Assembly (NCBI GenBank): GCA_014529385.2
Contig: CM043963.1
Span: forward strand, 96,166,912-96,230,911
From: Adiantum capillus-veneris
Taxonomy: Eukaryota; Streptophyta; Polypodiopsida; Polypodiales; Pteridaceae
DNA length: 64,000 nucleotides
Reading direction: 5' to 3'
Below, piece by piece: positions 46,438 through 58,439 of the stretch. Made by a program: the position numbers and the translations under genes. The notes beneath the pieces are model-generated. The model saw only the letters and a program-made list of their open reading frames with translations, was not told where the DNA came from and searched no databases. Each line of letters begins with the position of its first letter. The stretch's first letter is position 1.

Positions 46438-47570
46438 CTACCCTTCCCAACTGATAGGTTTCATTGGAAAAAGCCTTTTGTACTTTGTAGGACCCATCCA
46501 CTTCTCCTTGAACTTCTTTTGGAAAGTAAAATCCAAGTAGCTCTCATACTTCATCACCAGGTCTCCTTCCTCTATCTTCTTATCCGACAAACTTTGATTA
46601 AACTTGGCTACCCGCTTTTCTCGCTGCTTTACATAATAGTATGCTAATGCCTCCCTATCCAGCCGCAAAGTTTCAATATTGACAATTTGTTCTTGCAAAA
46701 ATCCCTGCTAGGTGACATCGACTCGCCACATCCCTTTCAAAGCTCCTAACTGTGTATGCACTGTCAACACTGCCTCCTTACCATATACCAACTCGAAGGG
46801 AGTGAAATTTGTAGCCACTTTGTAAGATTTCTTGTACGCCCATAAACACTTCTCGAGATTGGCCTCTAATTATTCTTACTGCTTGTATGCATATGTGGTC
46901 AAAATCTTGATGATTGCCCGTTGGCACTTTCCACAAGACCATTGCATTGAGGATGATAGGACGAAGAGAACCGGTGTTGAATGCTCAACTTCTCAACCAA
47001 TGCCCTCATAATCTTGCTTCTAAATCCCTACTCTCTATCAGAAGTGAGCACCCATGGTACTCCAAAACAACAACAAATGTTATCAAAAACAAATTGAGCC
47101 ACAACATGAGCATTTACCTCCTTAACTGCCTTTGCCTCAAACCACCTGGTAAGTTAGTCAATGGCTACTACAATATACTTTTTTTCCACTAAAAACAAAT
47201 TGAACCACAACATGATCATTTACCTCCTTAACTGCCTTCGTCTCAACCCACCTAGTCAATGGCTACCACAATGTACTTTTTTCCACTTGTCCACTTTGGG
47301 AGTGGACTTATGGCATCCAAACCCCATTTTTCAAAAGCATTTTGGGCAATGATATCCCCTGGTGACTTGGCTACTAGCTGCCTCTCACCCCATAGTTTAA
47401 CATTCATCGCAGGTCTTGCACCAATAGTGCACATCTCGTAATATGGAAGGCCACCAAAAACTTGCTCTTAATATTCTAAACAAAACCTGGTCTTAACCTT
47501 GATGCCCACTTTTCCCATGACACTGTTGCAACACCATGCCAATTTCTTCCTTGTAAAGCACCCATCACAA
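46438..47570 (-). pseudogene. Ty3/gypsy integrase with internal duplication
   Basis: On the minus strand the zinc region reads CHGKSGHQG ... ILRASFWWPSILRDVHYWCK and TCDEC (47540-47420), followed by the core EKWGLDAISPLPKWTSGKK and YIVVAID with the first catalytic Asp. The C-terminal part is the frame 46698-46438 (LDREALAYYYVKQREKRVAK, GDLVMKYESYLDF, FKEKWMGPTKYK). A 106-bp segment (47085-47190) is repeated next to itself at 47191-47286, so the YIVVAID block occurs twice. Stops and frame changes are frequent. Confidence 0.8.
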
Positions 47571-47739
47571 CACTTCATCTTGTCTATAAACCATCGGATC
47601 CTTCCCTATCAATGTGAACTTGCTAGCTTTCTGTACTATCCTCCTCTTCTGCAGCTTGGACAAGATTTTTGAACACTGGCCCGAGTTTTAAAAATATTCA
47701 ATTTCCTTTAAAGTTTCATGACCCGCATAAGTGGTTGGG

Positions 47740-48075
47740 GCCACATAGAAACATGTAGCATGTATCTGTACTACTTGCAAGCTAGTCCACCTCTTGGTTT
47801 TGTTCCCTTTTGACATATTTGAATTGAACCTCTTCAAAAGACTTCAACAACTTTCTAACGGCAAAATCCCAATGCTTCAAAGAACCCCGTTTTACATGCC
47901 ATTGTCCTAACAAGTGCTTGACGACCAACAAAGCATCACCTTTAACCACCAACTTTAAAATACCAAACTCCATGCACTCCTTGAAACTCAAATGTAAAGC
48001 ACGGTGCATGTGGGATGTTTTGTGCCACGTGGTAGCCTTAGAAGCATTGTACCCCTTTGGGTCTCCAAACTCCAC
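47740..48075 (-). pseudogene. Archaeal-type second RNase H of a Tat-like gypsy element
   Basis: The frame 48075-47782 reads MHRALHLSFKECMEFGILKL, VVKGDALLVVKHLLGQW and WDFAVRKLLKSFEEVQFKYV, KREQNQEVDWLAS. The GDALLV strand, the helix KLLKSFEEV and the final NQEVD.LA match the additional RNase H found between the classical RNase H and integrase in Tat-lineage gypsy elements. It lies directly upstream (on the minus strand) of the integrase, as expected. RT and the classical RNase H are missing between it and repeat R2, so an internal deletion is likely. Confidence 0.65.
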
Positions 48076-48339
48076 AAAATAACTTTAACGAAATCTTTTT
48101 TTGTCCTCTTTACATTGCCTACACTTTGTCGCTCTGTGATTGAGTGACCAAGATGTCAAACCCTCCCAAGATTCAACTCCATCTACTCACCCTGCATTTT
48201 GACTATCTGATGAACCTTGAACCAAGTGCCCCAAAATGGGCAAAAACTGCCAGATTCCTTGCAACCACTACTAGCTGCCAACTTCAGGATATAGCTTTGC
48301 ACTTGTAGCTCTGATTGACATTTTGTTTCTTCCTCATAA

Positions 48340-48900
48340 CTTCATAGAGTGTATATACCCTCCATAACCTAGTTGAGGTCCAAAAACTCCCAGATGGCAC
48401 AAGCTCCAATGTGACCGAACTGCCACAGAACTGGCTCCCGACAGACTTTGAAAGCCATGCATCTGGGACCTCCCATTGTTGATTTGTAAAGACCGACACA
48501 CTCCACAACTCAAGCACTTCAAATATATCCATTCAAATCAGCCTTGATTACCTATCATCTCCTACCTTGTCCGTCAAGGGTCTGCAAACCACTTTGACTT
48601 TAAGGCTGCCATAACATCCACTCTGTAGCTCCATTTGGAAAGTCGTCTGGACCGGCTTGCACAAAACTTCAAGCACTACATGCCCAAGAAAAAATCTAGC
48701 ACTTTGGAAATCTAAATTTCCCATCCCATTTGCCCATTTTTGAGTCCTTTTGGCCTAAAAAACCCCATCAAGCACATAATCGCTACCAACTGCCTACCCA
48801 AGATCTTTGTACCTACTTCAGCACTTTGCTATGCACCTGCTAGCCCATCCATACCTACCTCTGCCATCTCCTATGGCTGACACCATTTAGTTGTACCATT
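48340..48900 (-). repeat. Diverged direct repeat R2 flanking a gypsy remnant
   Basis: Partner of R1 at 45600-46170, same direction. If these are LTRs, this is the 5' LTR of the minus-strand element, and most of gag-pol between it and the RNase H at 48075 has been lost. Confidence 0.6.
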
Positions 48901-49129
48901 GCTATCAAGCAACTAATTCATGGGATGACATGAATCGATTAAGAGAGCCTACAATTAGTAATCTCTTATTTCAAACACCAAATAAAATCTAGTATGACTA
49001 CCTTGTTTTGGGTGTTGGGAATCTTTCTCTTTATTTTGTGGGGAGATATGATTATTTCAAGACCCAATTGTGAATAAGATTCCAACTTGAAAAGATCTAT
49101 TGCTTAGTTTATAGCATTCATTGTATCTA

Positions 49130-49870
49130 TAGGAGTGGTATTTTTAGGGGTATGACCCAGCTTATGCAAAATCACTCTATAGGTGTTGATGGTCATTGAT
49201 TAATCTCTTCACAATTATAATTTCAAGGAAAGAGGTTCTCCATCTACCAAGGGACAGTGGATAGGTTCAAGTTCACAAGTTGATTGAAATCATTATTTGA
49301 CATGATAGATTGTGTTGATCACCACCGTTAACTACTAGTTTAAGCAGCTGCCATGCGTAATTTAACCAAGGGATGTGAAATTGTAGAATCTCATGAAAGG
49401 GTTGGGATTGCCAACTTGGCAACACCTATGGTTACTAGATAAATATCCGTTTATTTTCACTAGTACTTCATTTAGTGTTTCAAAGGTCAAAGATATACTA
49501 GGTCTTTTGAGGATGGATTTTTAAAAATGTGGCGTTTAGAGATTGTACCTTGCTGGTTTTGATAGTGCACTTGAATTTGGGTAAGTGGATGCTATTTTCA
49601 ACATCGAGGTAAGCATATGATTTGTTTTCGTTTTATTTTTGAGTATGCTTTAATTGAGTTTTCCAAGTAGGATGTATAAGCTAGAATGCTTTCATCCATT
49701 TTGTTCATCATACACATGACAACGTCATATGAAGGCAAAGAATTTTGGGATAGTAGTGTACTAGATACATTTTGACACCCTACATGGTAGGGTTTTGTTT
49801 TCCACATGTTGTTAGGCATAAGAGTGCAGCATGGTCTAAGAACTCACGGATTTAGAGACTACAGTGGAAG
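49130..49870 (+). repeat. Dispersed repeat X, copy 2
   Basis: Collinear with 33540-34080 on the same strand (shared TTTCAAGGAAA, CAAGTTGATT, CTACTAGTT, GGGTTGGGATTGCC, GCAACACC, CATGGTCTAAG). It is followed directly by a decayed gypsy gag, so it may be that element's LTR or leader. Confidence 0.65.
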
Positions 49871-49929
49871 AAGTACCTGACACTTACTTCGACTCAATTT
49901 CTAAGATGTTTTACTTCTCGACTCAATTG

Positions 49930-52200
49930 GGGACTAGAACCTCTCTTAGGTTCAAGCACATTTAGACCTTCTATATGACTAGCAAGCACAAGGCCCAAAT
50001 TTCCCTTGATCCTAATGAAGAGTATGTGGTGAGGATCAATGACCACACAGTTGAGTTTAAAGATGAGGTTAGAGCCAAGAAGAAAAATACCTTCTATATG
50101 GACCAAAATGGAGTGCAATATCTCAAAATCTAGAACCTTGACACTGTGGACAAATGGGTATTGGAAGCTAATAATTTGATTCCAAACATGACCATTGAGG
50201 AGAGACCACTAGTGTTAGAATCAGAGGTATATAAATTAGATGCTAAATCTTTGAAATGCAACCTATCAACAATAACCCAGAAATTGGAGTTTATTGCTGG
50301 GAGGACAATAATGTTACAAATTTAATATGGACAACTCATACTAAATCGAGGTATCTGACACCGTTACAAATCATTTACATCTTCAAGATAAGAGAGAAAG
50401 GCCTAACTGACCTTCCCATCCATATCTTTAGGGATTTTTATAATAATAATTTTGTTATGATGACTCCAAAAGAGGTTTATAGATAAAGTACCAGGGATAC
50501 TCAATCCGAGAAGTCATCATGGGTATGAGACCTAAAATAGAATAGAATTTGGAAGCAAATGAGAGAGCATTTTGGTAGTATGGCCAATCAACAAAGAAGC
50601 ACGGCCCAAAGCAGCCACCTCAATGATGGAAATTGGGAAAGAGATGCAAAAACCACCATTAATTGAAGAAGAACGGGTGACACCAAGACAAGAAGAGGTT
50701 CGCATGAGTCATACCTACCAAGCAACTAGTTTAAAGACTCAGTGGAAGAAACACCGGCCAAGCGAGTAGGTGCTAAGCCCAATCATAGGGTAAGACCAGC
50801 TGACTTCCAAAAATGGGTCAAAAAATATAGCAGATCATAGGATCCATATGACCATTTAGCAATCTTTAAGTAGGTCTTAAAAGTTGAGCTTCCATACTCA
50901 CTTTGAGGGGTTTGGAATAACTTTGGAAGTAAAGACTTAACTTGGTTCTAGACTATACGTCCTTGATCTATCACTGAGCTATCAACATTGGCTATGAGAT
51001 TTGTTGCTACTTATTCAAAAATTGGTATCAAGCACAACATTTAGCAAAAATCTACAACGCTAAACAAAAAAAAAGAGAAACTATGAGAGACTACGTGAGT
51101 CGAATGAGGCAATACATTGATAGATGTTGGGAGTTGGAAATACCAATTGAGGAAAGACTTATCTCATTATTCCCAGAAGGTTTATTCAACAAGGAGTTTC
51201 ATGTCATTATGTATAGTAAGAAGCATACAACTTGAGAAGTATGCACCCTGGATGCAATAGACTTGGGGGATAATTGTGAAATCTTCAATGAAGAGAGCAC
51301 TATTCAGGACACTCATAGTAAGCATACTGCATCAACTATCCAAGGCAAGTAGGGCCAATTGTGGTGTCTCCTGTAAATTCTATCAACGACATGCTTAAAT
51401 GCATGAATGATATAATGAGAAACATGCAAATGATGCTGATGCAAGGGCCGCGATAGGGTCCACCATAAGGGTAATCTATGGGGTAACCCAAACCATCAAA
51501 ATGGTGTGCCATTAGGGAAAAATGGACAAATCATGAAACAAACAAGTGCTATTAAAAGCCTAAGTACGAGAAAAATTTCTAGTATGCTCTAATGAGATAT
51601 CAGGGAGAGCCAATGTATAGGTATCCACCTAACATGGAACCAATACAAAAACCACCTATGGCTATGGAGAGACCACAACCAGTATAAGGTTGTGAATCAG
51701 CTCTATCTGTTGTGATAGTTAAGTACATACTTCTCTAGTACCAGTGACACCTTACAATGAAGCAAGTTCAACCATGCGAGTAGAGGATGAGTGGTTCACC
51801 CATTCACCTCCTACCATGGTAAAAAAAGTTTATCAGGCAAGTCCAAAGGTAGCATTGGTTTAATTTTTTCCAAATAAGGGAGCCAGAACACCCATGGTAA
51901 AACAAATGCCCAAGCCTAGAATATGGGAAATTACCATGATTGTGGTTTAGATGACCATTGGAAAAATGATTGTTTGGGACCAGATAAAAATGCTAGACCA
52001 ATCAAGGCTTATTGCATGCAACGTGGTAGAAAAGGTGGACTTTTTTTTTATGGTTGTCATACAAATCTTGCTAAAAAAGGAAAATCGGCCATAAATGTAG
52101 TACAAGTCATTCCAAGTAGCTCCTTATATGGTGAACCCACGGTTCCGATTTGGGTAGTTACCATGACACTGGCCAAGAAAAGCTGAGAAAATAGTGCCAG
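49930..52200 (+). pseudogene. Decayed gypsy-type gag
   Basis: Pieces of a gag can be read across frames. Near 49990-50240: KAQISLDPNEEYVVRINDHT, VEFKDEVRAKKKNTFYMDQN. Near 51070-51240 is the capsid signature MRDYVSRMRQYIDRCWELEI with PIEERLISLFPEGLFNKEF. Near 51925-51975 is a damaged zinc knuckle, YHDCGLDDHWKNDC, with the first Cys changed to Tyr. No protease or RT is found downstream. The protein would package element RNA but is destroyed by many stops. Confidence 0.65.
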
Positions 52201-53440
52201 CAATTTTAAAACAACCAAAAAGTCTCCAAGAGAATCTAAGAAAAAGGTACGCAAATGATACAATCTTAAAAGACAAAAACAACAAAGGGAAGGTGAAGAG
52301 AAAGTTTAGAAAAGGGTTGAGAAAATAACTCAGACAATGTTATCAGAGTTTAAGAAATCAAAATCAAGGGTCCATGTTGGTAGATAAAATATATGAACCA
52401 ATCAATGCAGCCTTGGAAGCCTTCCAAGCAAGACTAAAAGCGAGTCAAACACTAGACACAAAATGAAAAAATTACCCAATACCTAACATGGAAGCCACAA
52501 AGCATGAAGCTTATAAGAATTTAGTGCAAATCACACAATCAATGATGGAAACACAAAAAACCAAAATTGAAAATCATAGAAAAACCAATGAAAAGAGAAA
52601 TGAAACCATTATCTATAGAAAAGAAAGGTGCTAAGAAGCTTAGGGAGTCTTTAGTAAGAACTAAAAAATCAAAATTGATATGAGGAAGTTTGGCTAAATC
52701 AACCACCCATGGAGTCAAACAGACCATCTTTGTACATATATTTTGGATCAGAGAAATCAAGCCTATCAAAGGTTTGGACACTCTAGAAATTACCCTCATA
52801 CTTGGGGGAGAATGAAGAAAATCTATGGACAGTAAAACCACAAAATTGAATAGAGAAAATCAGATTTTGAATGTGGAGAAATTGCAGTCAATCATGTCGG
52901 TTCACATTTGGTGAGCTGTTGAAAATAATACCACGCCTTTGGAAGGATCTACATGAGACCGTGGGGAAAATGGGCATAACGATATTACTAAATCACCATG
53001 TCGAATATCTCAACATCTTGAGAATTTCAGAAAAGTATTTGTAATTGAATTATTCGCCGCCAGCTTCTAGAAATGGTGACAAGTAGGCAGTCATACCGAG
53101 CAACTGGGCACCGTACATCAAGTCGATTAGCAAGCCATGTCGATCTCCTTGAGATTCCAAAACAATGACGACTTGCTATGCTTTTGCATCAAACCGGCCC
53201 AATTGTTGTGCTCAAAGTCGTATAAGTTATCACACACCATGCATGATAAACTTTCTAGTCTTACCTGATCGTGCCCATGGTTGACCTTGGCAAGCAGTAT
53301 GCTAGGGTGTAAGCATTTAAAGCACTTTGCCTAGCCCCAAAATCTTGCAGAAACAGAGGCAACCCTTGCTTGCCATGCTAAGAGTGCAAAGAGATCTGCA
53401 AGATTTCAAGAATTCAGAATTTAAAACATGAAAGGAAACT
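52200..53440. other. No recognisable gene
   Basis: AT-rich, lysine-codon-rich sequence that may be the C-terminal tail of the preceding gag, then about 0.5 kb that probably belongs to the short-LTR element on the minus strand (GCAAGG words on that strand, 53310-53640). Confidence 0.4.
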
Positions 53441-53443
53441 TGC

Positions 53444-54268
53444 TTACCGATTCTTATAGCCCGGTGGAACTAAATCACCGTAATCCCGACTCCCTTGCTG
53501 TCGACCTTTGGCATGCTGCATGACCATGCATGCCAAGCTTTTCGTAGCCTTGCCTATTTGCCCTGCTGAATATGAAGCATTGCTCAAGTGCATAAGAGCT
53601 TGTTGTAGCCTTGCCAAAGTCCGCATGTCAATTGAGATCCATGTCAATTGAGATGATTGTGCGGATCAACAAATTTTAGATGTGCTGAAAGTTTTCAAAA
53701 ACGAAGTTGATGCTAAACGTCAGCATTCACCATTTGCGTGCTTATGACTACTGGCAGAAATTAACTCTGTAGCTCGCAAGTAATTCCATAAATCTAGCCA
53801 ACATCTGCTAAATCGTGCAAAATGATGATTATTGCAGTAAATGCACGGTCACATCGGGTAAATGGGGCATGCACGGGGTGTGCATGCACCCCTAATGTGT
53901 CGAATGGCCAATCGTGGCAAGGTGGGCACAGCCGCCAAATTTGAAGCATGAAAAAATAGAATGAAAAAAAAAGCAAGACCTGCTCAGCGATGGCAGACGC
54001 CTGTGTGTGCACCAATGAAGATGAGGAGCGGGTCATTGCTGCAAGTCCAACCAGGGTGAGCTCCTGTGGTGTCGAGAATTGACCACTAGGACCGGCCGAC
54101 CACACTGAGCCCAACTACTCACTGAAATGACCATGCCAAAAATCCCGTCCCTCCCGACATAAGGGACGCGGGAAATGCCCCCGACTTCCTCGGCTCTCTG
54201 TGTCTTCAAGTGCCATGCCCACGGACTTCCCCTTTCCTTGCAAGAGCTTTTCCACGGCCCAAGGTCAT

Positions 54269-54366
<98 letters not shown>

Positions 54367-54432
54367 CAACCTTCATGCATCACCATGCGAGACCTCCTTC
54401 TCCCCTCTTTTATAACTCCCTTTTTCCACCTC
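53444..54432 (-). other. Internal leader region of short-LTR family member 3
   Basis: This follows the primer site of the LTR at 54446-54564 on the minus strand. It contains a long GA (CT on the minus strand) tract at 54271-54362, then minus frames 54386-54033 and 53647-53444 without recognisable motifs. The word GCAAGGCTAC occurs twice on the minus strand (near 53550 and 53615). Confidence 0.45.
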
Positions 54433-54445
54433 GCTATGATACCAA

Positions 54446-54564
54446 TGTGAGAACAGAGGGGACTGGACCATGCAACTCTCCAACCAACCGTGCCATATAT
54501 AGACTCCTAGTCTCTAAATCTAGCGCCCCTTTACCGCATGTCCGTCCTGGCACTTGGCATGACA
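54446..54564 (-). repeat. LTR of short-LTR family, member 3
   Basis: On the minus strand it starts TGTCATGCCAAG at 54564 and ends TTCTCACA at 54446, 119 bp. It shares CAGGACGGACATGC, GTCTATATATGGC and GGTCCAGTCCCCT with the giant element's LTRs. It is followed, after one base, by TGGTATCATAGC (54444-54433), a primer site with one mismatch. This identifies it as a 5' LTR. No matching 3' LTR was found. Confidence 0.7.
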
Positions 54565-54599
54565 GTTTTGATCTCCTTTTTGTTGCGTGTGTGTCTGTA

Positions 54600-54900
54600 G
54601 ATAAAAGAATATATATATATATATACATAGACAAAAATATTATATTATATTTGTTCGTAAGTACATAAATGATATACATATATATGTAATTATTGTACTA
54701 TTATTATTATGTATAATGTATATACTTGTGTGTTTTTGAACTACATATAAATGTGTATATATACATATGTGTGTGCATGTGTGTGTGTACATATATATTT
54801 TGTATATATGTATGTGTGTGTGTATATATGTATATGTGATCCAGTGTGAGTGTGCATGTATATACATATAGCAATATATACATATTAGCTAATGTGCGGT

Positions 54901-54931
<31 letters not shown>

Positions 54932-55021
54932 TAATACACATGTTTGTAAATACATAATATATATATTATTTATTTATATATATATATAAATTGACATATC
55001 AAAAACATATGTGTGTGTGTG

Positions 55022-55067
<46 letters not shown>

Positions 55068-55075
55068 CCCCCCCC
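54600..55075. repeat. Mixed TA/TG/CT/C simple-sequence region
   Basis: Dense (TA)n, (TG)n and (TATG)n blocks run from 54610 to 55020, followed by (CT)n at 55025-55061 and a run of C. All open frames here come from the repeats. Confidence 0.9.
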
Positions 55076-55199
55076 CCCGCTAACCCTCACTTTTGTCCAC
55101 CTGGTCAAATTTTTGTGATGATAATTCCCCTCACTTTCTCTGAGCAAGTGAGTTTTATCCCCCCCCCCACACACTCTATCAATCTATCTCTCCCTCTCT

Positions 55200-55555
55200 C
55201 TGACACCTCCTTCTCTTGCCATTGTTATCGAAGAATTCTTCAAAACCCACTTTTCCATGTCCGGAGTTATGGTCTATGGAGCACATAGAGTGGGTAAGCA
55301 AGGAGCTCCTCACTCTAAATAAAGGACAATTGTAATATCCTTGATAATAGTTGGATCTATTTGAGGGATACAAAATGTTTTGTATGTGAAGATCGCACTA
55401 TTAAGCAACAAAATATGTGTCGCAAGGAATATGAGGAAAAGAACAAGAAAAACAAGAAGACCTCTCACGAAGAAAATGTGCCCAAGGAGGAGGCAAGTCC
55501 CTTGCGTAAATAGGGATGCGTGAACTATGAGGCCGAGTTACAATTGAAAGTATGA
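55200..55555. other. Possible upstream part of the endonuclease fragment
   Basis: The stretch 55380-55520 reads as a charged, lysine/glutamate-rich protein segment (RKEYEEKNKKNKKTSHEENV). It ends in a stop just before the endonuclease-like region. I recognise no family. Confidence 0.3.
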
Positions 55556-55556
55556 T

Positions 55557-56220
55557 TTTGGAATTGCAATGGATACCCATGGAATGCGGGGATTGGCATT
55601 ATAAATTAACAAGCAAAGATGATGTTGTACTTCTTGTTGAAACTTGGGAGCATGATACACAAAGGATTAACGGCTTGGAGGATTACAATGTACATTCATT
55701 GATGTGGTCAAAGAATATTAAGCAATGAAGAGGGCAAGGAGAGGTAGCATGTCTGGTTAAGAAAGGATTGGAAGATTTTATATCAATTGTAAAAGATGAC
55801 AAGTACAAATGTTATGTATGGATGAAAATTATGACATCAAAAAGAGCACCCATTTTTGTAGCCGATTGCTACATTCCTCATCATGATTCCCCCTTTTATG
55901 CTTGCATGGATAGAGATCAACCATTTTTTGATTTAGAAGAGGACATTGCTTATTTCAAAGGTGAAGGTGATGTTATTGTATTTGAGGATATGAATGCTCA
56001 CACAAAACCATTGCAACATGATACCCAACAATTTGATATGCCATACATTTCAAGGGAGTTGGAGGAAGTTCACTTGTATGGTCATACTTCAATGGATGAG
56101 AAAGAGCCATCTCACTATGGAAAGTTACTTTTACACATGTGTAATAGCACGGGTATGCTCATTGCCAATGGTGTAATAGTACTTTGGCATGGAGTATCTA
56201 AAAGCTTTGCTTCTTATTAA
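55557..56220 (+). pseudogene. Endonuclease/exonuclease/phosphatase (EEP) fold fragment
   Basis: The region opens with WNCNGYPWNAG in one frame, then DVVLLVETWEHDTQRINGLE in another (with the metal-binding Glu of the LxETW motif). From 55768 a 150-codon frame continues: VWMKIMTSKRAPIFVADCYI, PHHD, YFKGEGDVIVFEDMNAHTKP. The last is the GDFNAH motif with Gly-Asp-Phe changed to Glu-Asp-Met. EEP nucleases nick target DNA in LINEs and also occur in other retroelements. No reverse transcriptase follows, so this is an orphan fragment with at least one frameshift and one in-frame stop. Confidence 0.7.
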
Positions 56221-56449
56221 GTCTAGCAAAGAACATTTCTTTGCACAGTAGGGAAATATTTTTCAAATGAAAGGTCTAAACACAAAAAAAAAAAAAAAAA
56301 AAAACTTGAAATTTTGATGGCTAGCTGTCTTTGAAGTGCAGAAATAAATTCTCATTCGATATTGAATTCTAGGCAACTTCTGTTGTCAGTGCGTGAATCT
56401 AGAATCATAGCCATCTATGCTCGTGAATAGCCATGTATACTGACAAAGC

Positions 56450-58200
56450 CATGTATTTTAAAGCAAGAGTTGTTGTATACACCATGCCTGCCTTCTTGGC
56501 CTGTGACCCATACTGACATTGAATGATAGATCATACAGACATGTTGCAAATTTTTTTCCCAAGTTTGTATGTTGATAGCATATTGTAAACTTTGGAACTT
56601 TTATGCAATATGGTCTAAATTGAAGCCTTGCTTTGCATAAATACAACAAAAAAATAAGATAGGGTGGAGCATGTGCTCATAGCTAACATATGCTTATGCT
56701 AACAATTGAAAGAGATAGCTCAGGAAACTTAGCTATCAATCTAGCTACCATATTCTGCTTGACGGAAGCAACCTTTGCTTGTCAAATTGGTATTAGAAAA
56801 AAATTTGTAAGATTGAATGAGTTCAAGATTTGAAACTTAAATTTAACGTACTTGTCAATTTTCTTGAATCACTGCCCTTGGCGCATTGAAACTCGTATTA
56901 TGACGATTAATAAACTTAATCGCAAAAATAAACTTTGCCTAGAAACCATGCATGAGCAAATATTTAAACCCAAAACTTAGAGATGAAGAACGAGAGAGTC
57001 ATGCCTGCTTCGTGAACTCGGACAAATAGTCGGTGCATGCTGAGCATGTTTTCCTCCTTTGCAGAGCATAGGTATAACAAAGAGAGCTCTATCTGACCAA
57101 CAAAGAGCCGGCCATGCCAAACATCTTTGCACTTTTATCCATTTGAGAAACAAGCCTTGCCTTTACATCCAAAATTTACTTTGGAAACCTTTTGGAGGCT
57201 TCTTGCAATATACAATCATATATGAAGTCACAAAAACCACATACTGGCTTAAATTGCCAACATTATGGTCCTTGCTCAGTTATTTGCTCAACATGATGCC
57301 TTGCACCATCTCCGAATATTTTGATGATTGTGGTATTCGAAAAACTTCCTTGTCTTGCCCCATGGATGTCCTCCAAATTTTCAAGCACACTCTTGAAGAA
57401 AGACCACCTTGCGAAGTTTGTGCCGGTGGATAGCAAGTAGAAGCCATCGGATGGCTTGAAGAGGATCAAATTTTTGAATGTCCTAGTCTTGTTGCATCAT
57501 CAATGTACTTTTCCAACCCCTAAAAAAAGTTATACTTAAAAGGTTGGAACATAACGGCTCTGAATTTGCAATTGTGAATACTGAGAAAAGATCAAGAATT
57601 TTCAAAAAATTCAGATTTAAAAAAAAGAACTGCAAAATTTTTCCTACAAATTGCTTGGTTAATGACAATCATGCGGATTTTCTTGCAAAATAGGTCATGC
57701 CTGACTGAAATCGTTGAAGATCGTGGGACAAAGTACTTGGTAAGGGAGGGTGCCCAAAGTAAGGCGCCCAAATCTTTGTGATTTGTTTTTCTAAAATTGT
57801 CAAAAACCTGGTTATGGTAGCCGCGAGCTACAATGCAGAGGGGGAGTATTTCGTTTAATCCGTCCTCTTCTTGCGTCCATTTGCAATCTTCCATTAAAAA
57901 TTCTGGCGCGCACCCAAAGAGCTCAACCTTTGCAAAATTGATGCAGTTCGACTTTGTGAGGGGTAGTGTGAAAGTGGTCGTGCACACCCTCAAGCCTCGA
58001 CATGTCCCCTCTTCCTCTATCGACCCACCTTGCAAGGGAGTTCTCACCACCTCTAGAGGATCTAGAAAACTCGAAGAGATTGAGAGAGAGACCTTGTTGA
58101 GAGAGGCCATGCCTCTATGCTTCTTTGAGAAGGAGAGAAAGTTCGAGATAGAGACCATGCCTCCATGCTTCTTCCCACTTCTCCATCGCTCTTCTCCCTA
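56450..58200 (-). other. Internal leader region of short-LTR family member 2
   Basis: On the minus strand this follows the primer site at 58215-58201. It includes a 188-codon frame (58158-57592: MVSISNFLSFSKKHRGMASL ... FAKVELFGCAPEFLMEDCKW) with no recognised family. A segment at 56649-56458 matches the giant element at about 32116-32230 (LCKARLQF and CYQHTN against LCEARLLF and CYEHTN; GCATACAAACTT against ACATACAAACTT in DNA). This supports common ancestry of the two bodies. Confidence 0.5.
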
Positions 58201-58216
58201 TGAGCTTTGATACCAA

Positions 58217-58343
58217 TGTAAGAGACTGGGGACTAGCACCACCCAACCATGCCATATATAGGCCCTTGACTTGCTAAATATAGGCTCCCTTTATCGCATG
58301 TGTCCTAGCCCTTGGCGTGGTCCATCTTACCCTAGGCTTGACA
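58217..58343 (-). repeat. LTR of short-LTR family, member 2
   Basis: On the minus strand it starts TGTCAAGCCTAGGGTA at 58343 and ends TCTCTTACA at 58217, 127 bp. It shares CGCCAAGGGCTAGGAC, CCTATATTTAGCA, TCAAGGGCCTATATA and GGCATGGTTGGGTGGTG with the giant element's LTRs. A primer site TGGTATCAAAGCTCA follows after one base (58215-58201), so it is a 5' LTR. No 3' partner was found. Confidence 0.75.
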
Positions 58344-58439
58344 TGTCTTCACAATGCCATGCCTTTGTTGGCCTCCTATGTCTTCTAGCTAATGGATCCT
58401 TTTGTGAAAATTTAGACTGTTTCTAATGATCATTTTTTG

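Noticed and set aside
53794-54386. Minus-strand frames in short-LTR member 3 as a gene
   Set aside because: They begin in a CT microsatellite and show no conserved motif.
54640-54955. Tyr/Ile/His-rich minus-strand frames
   Set aside because: They come from TA/TG simple repeats.
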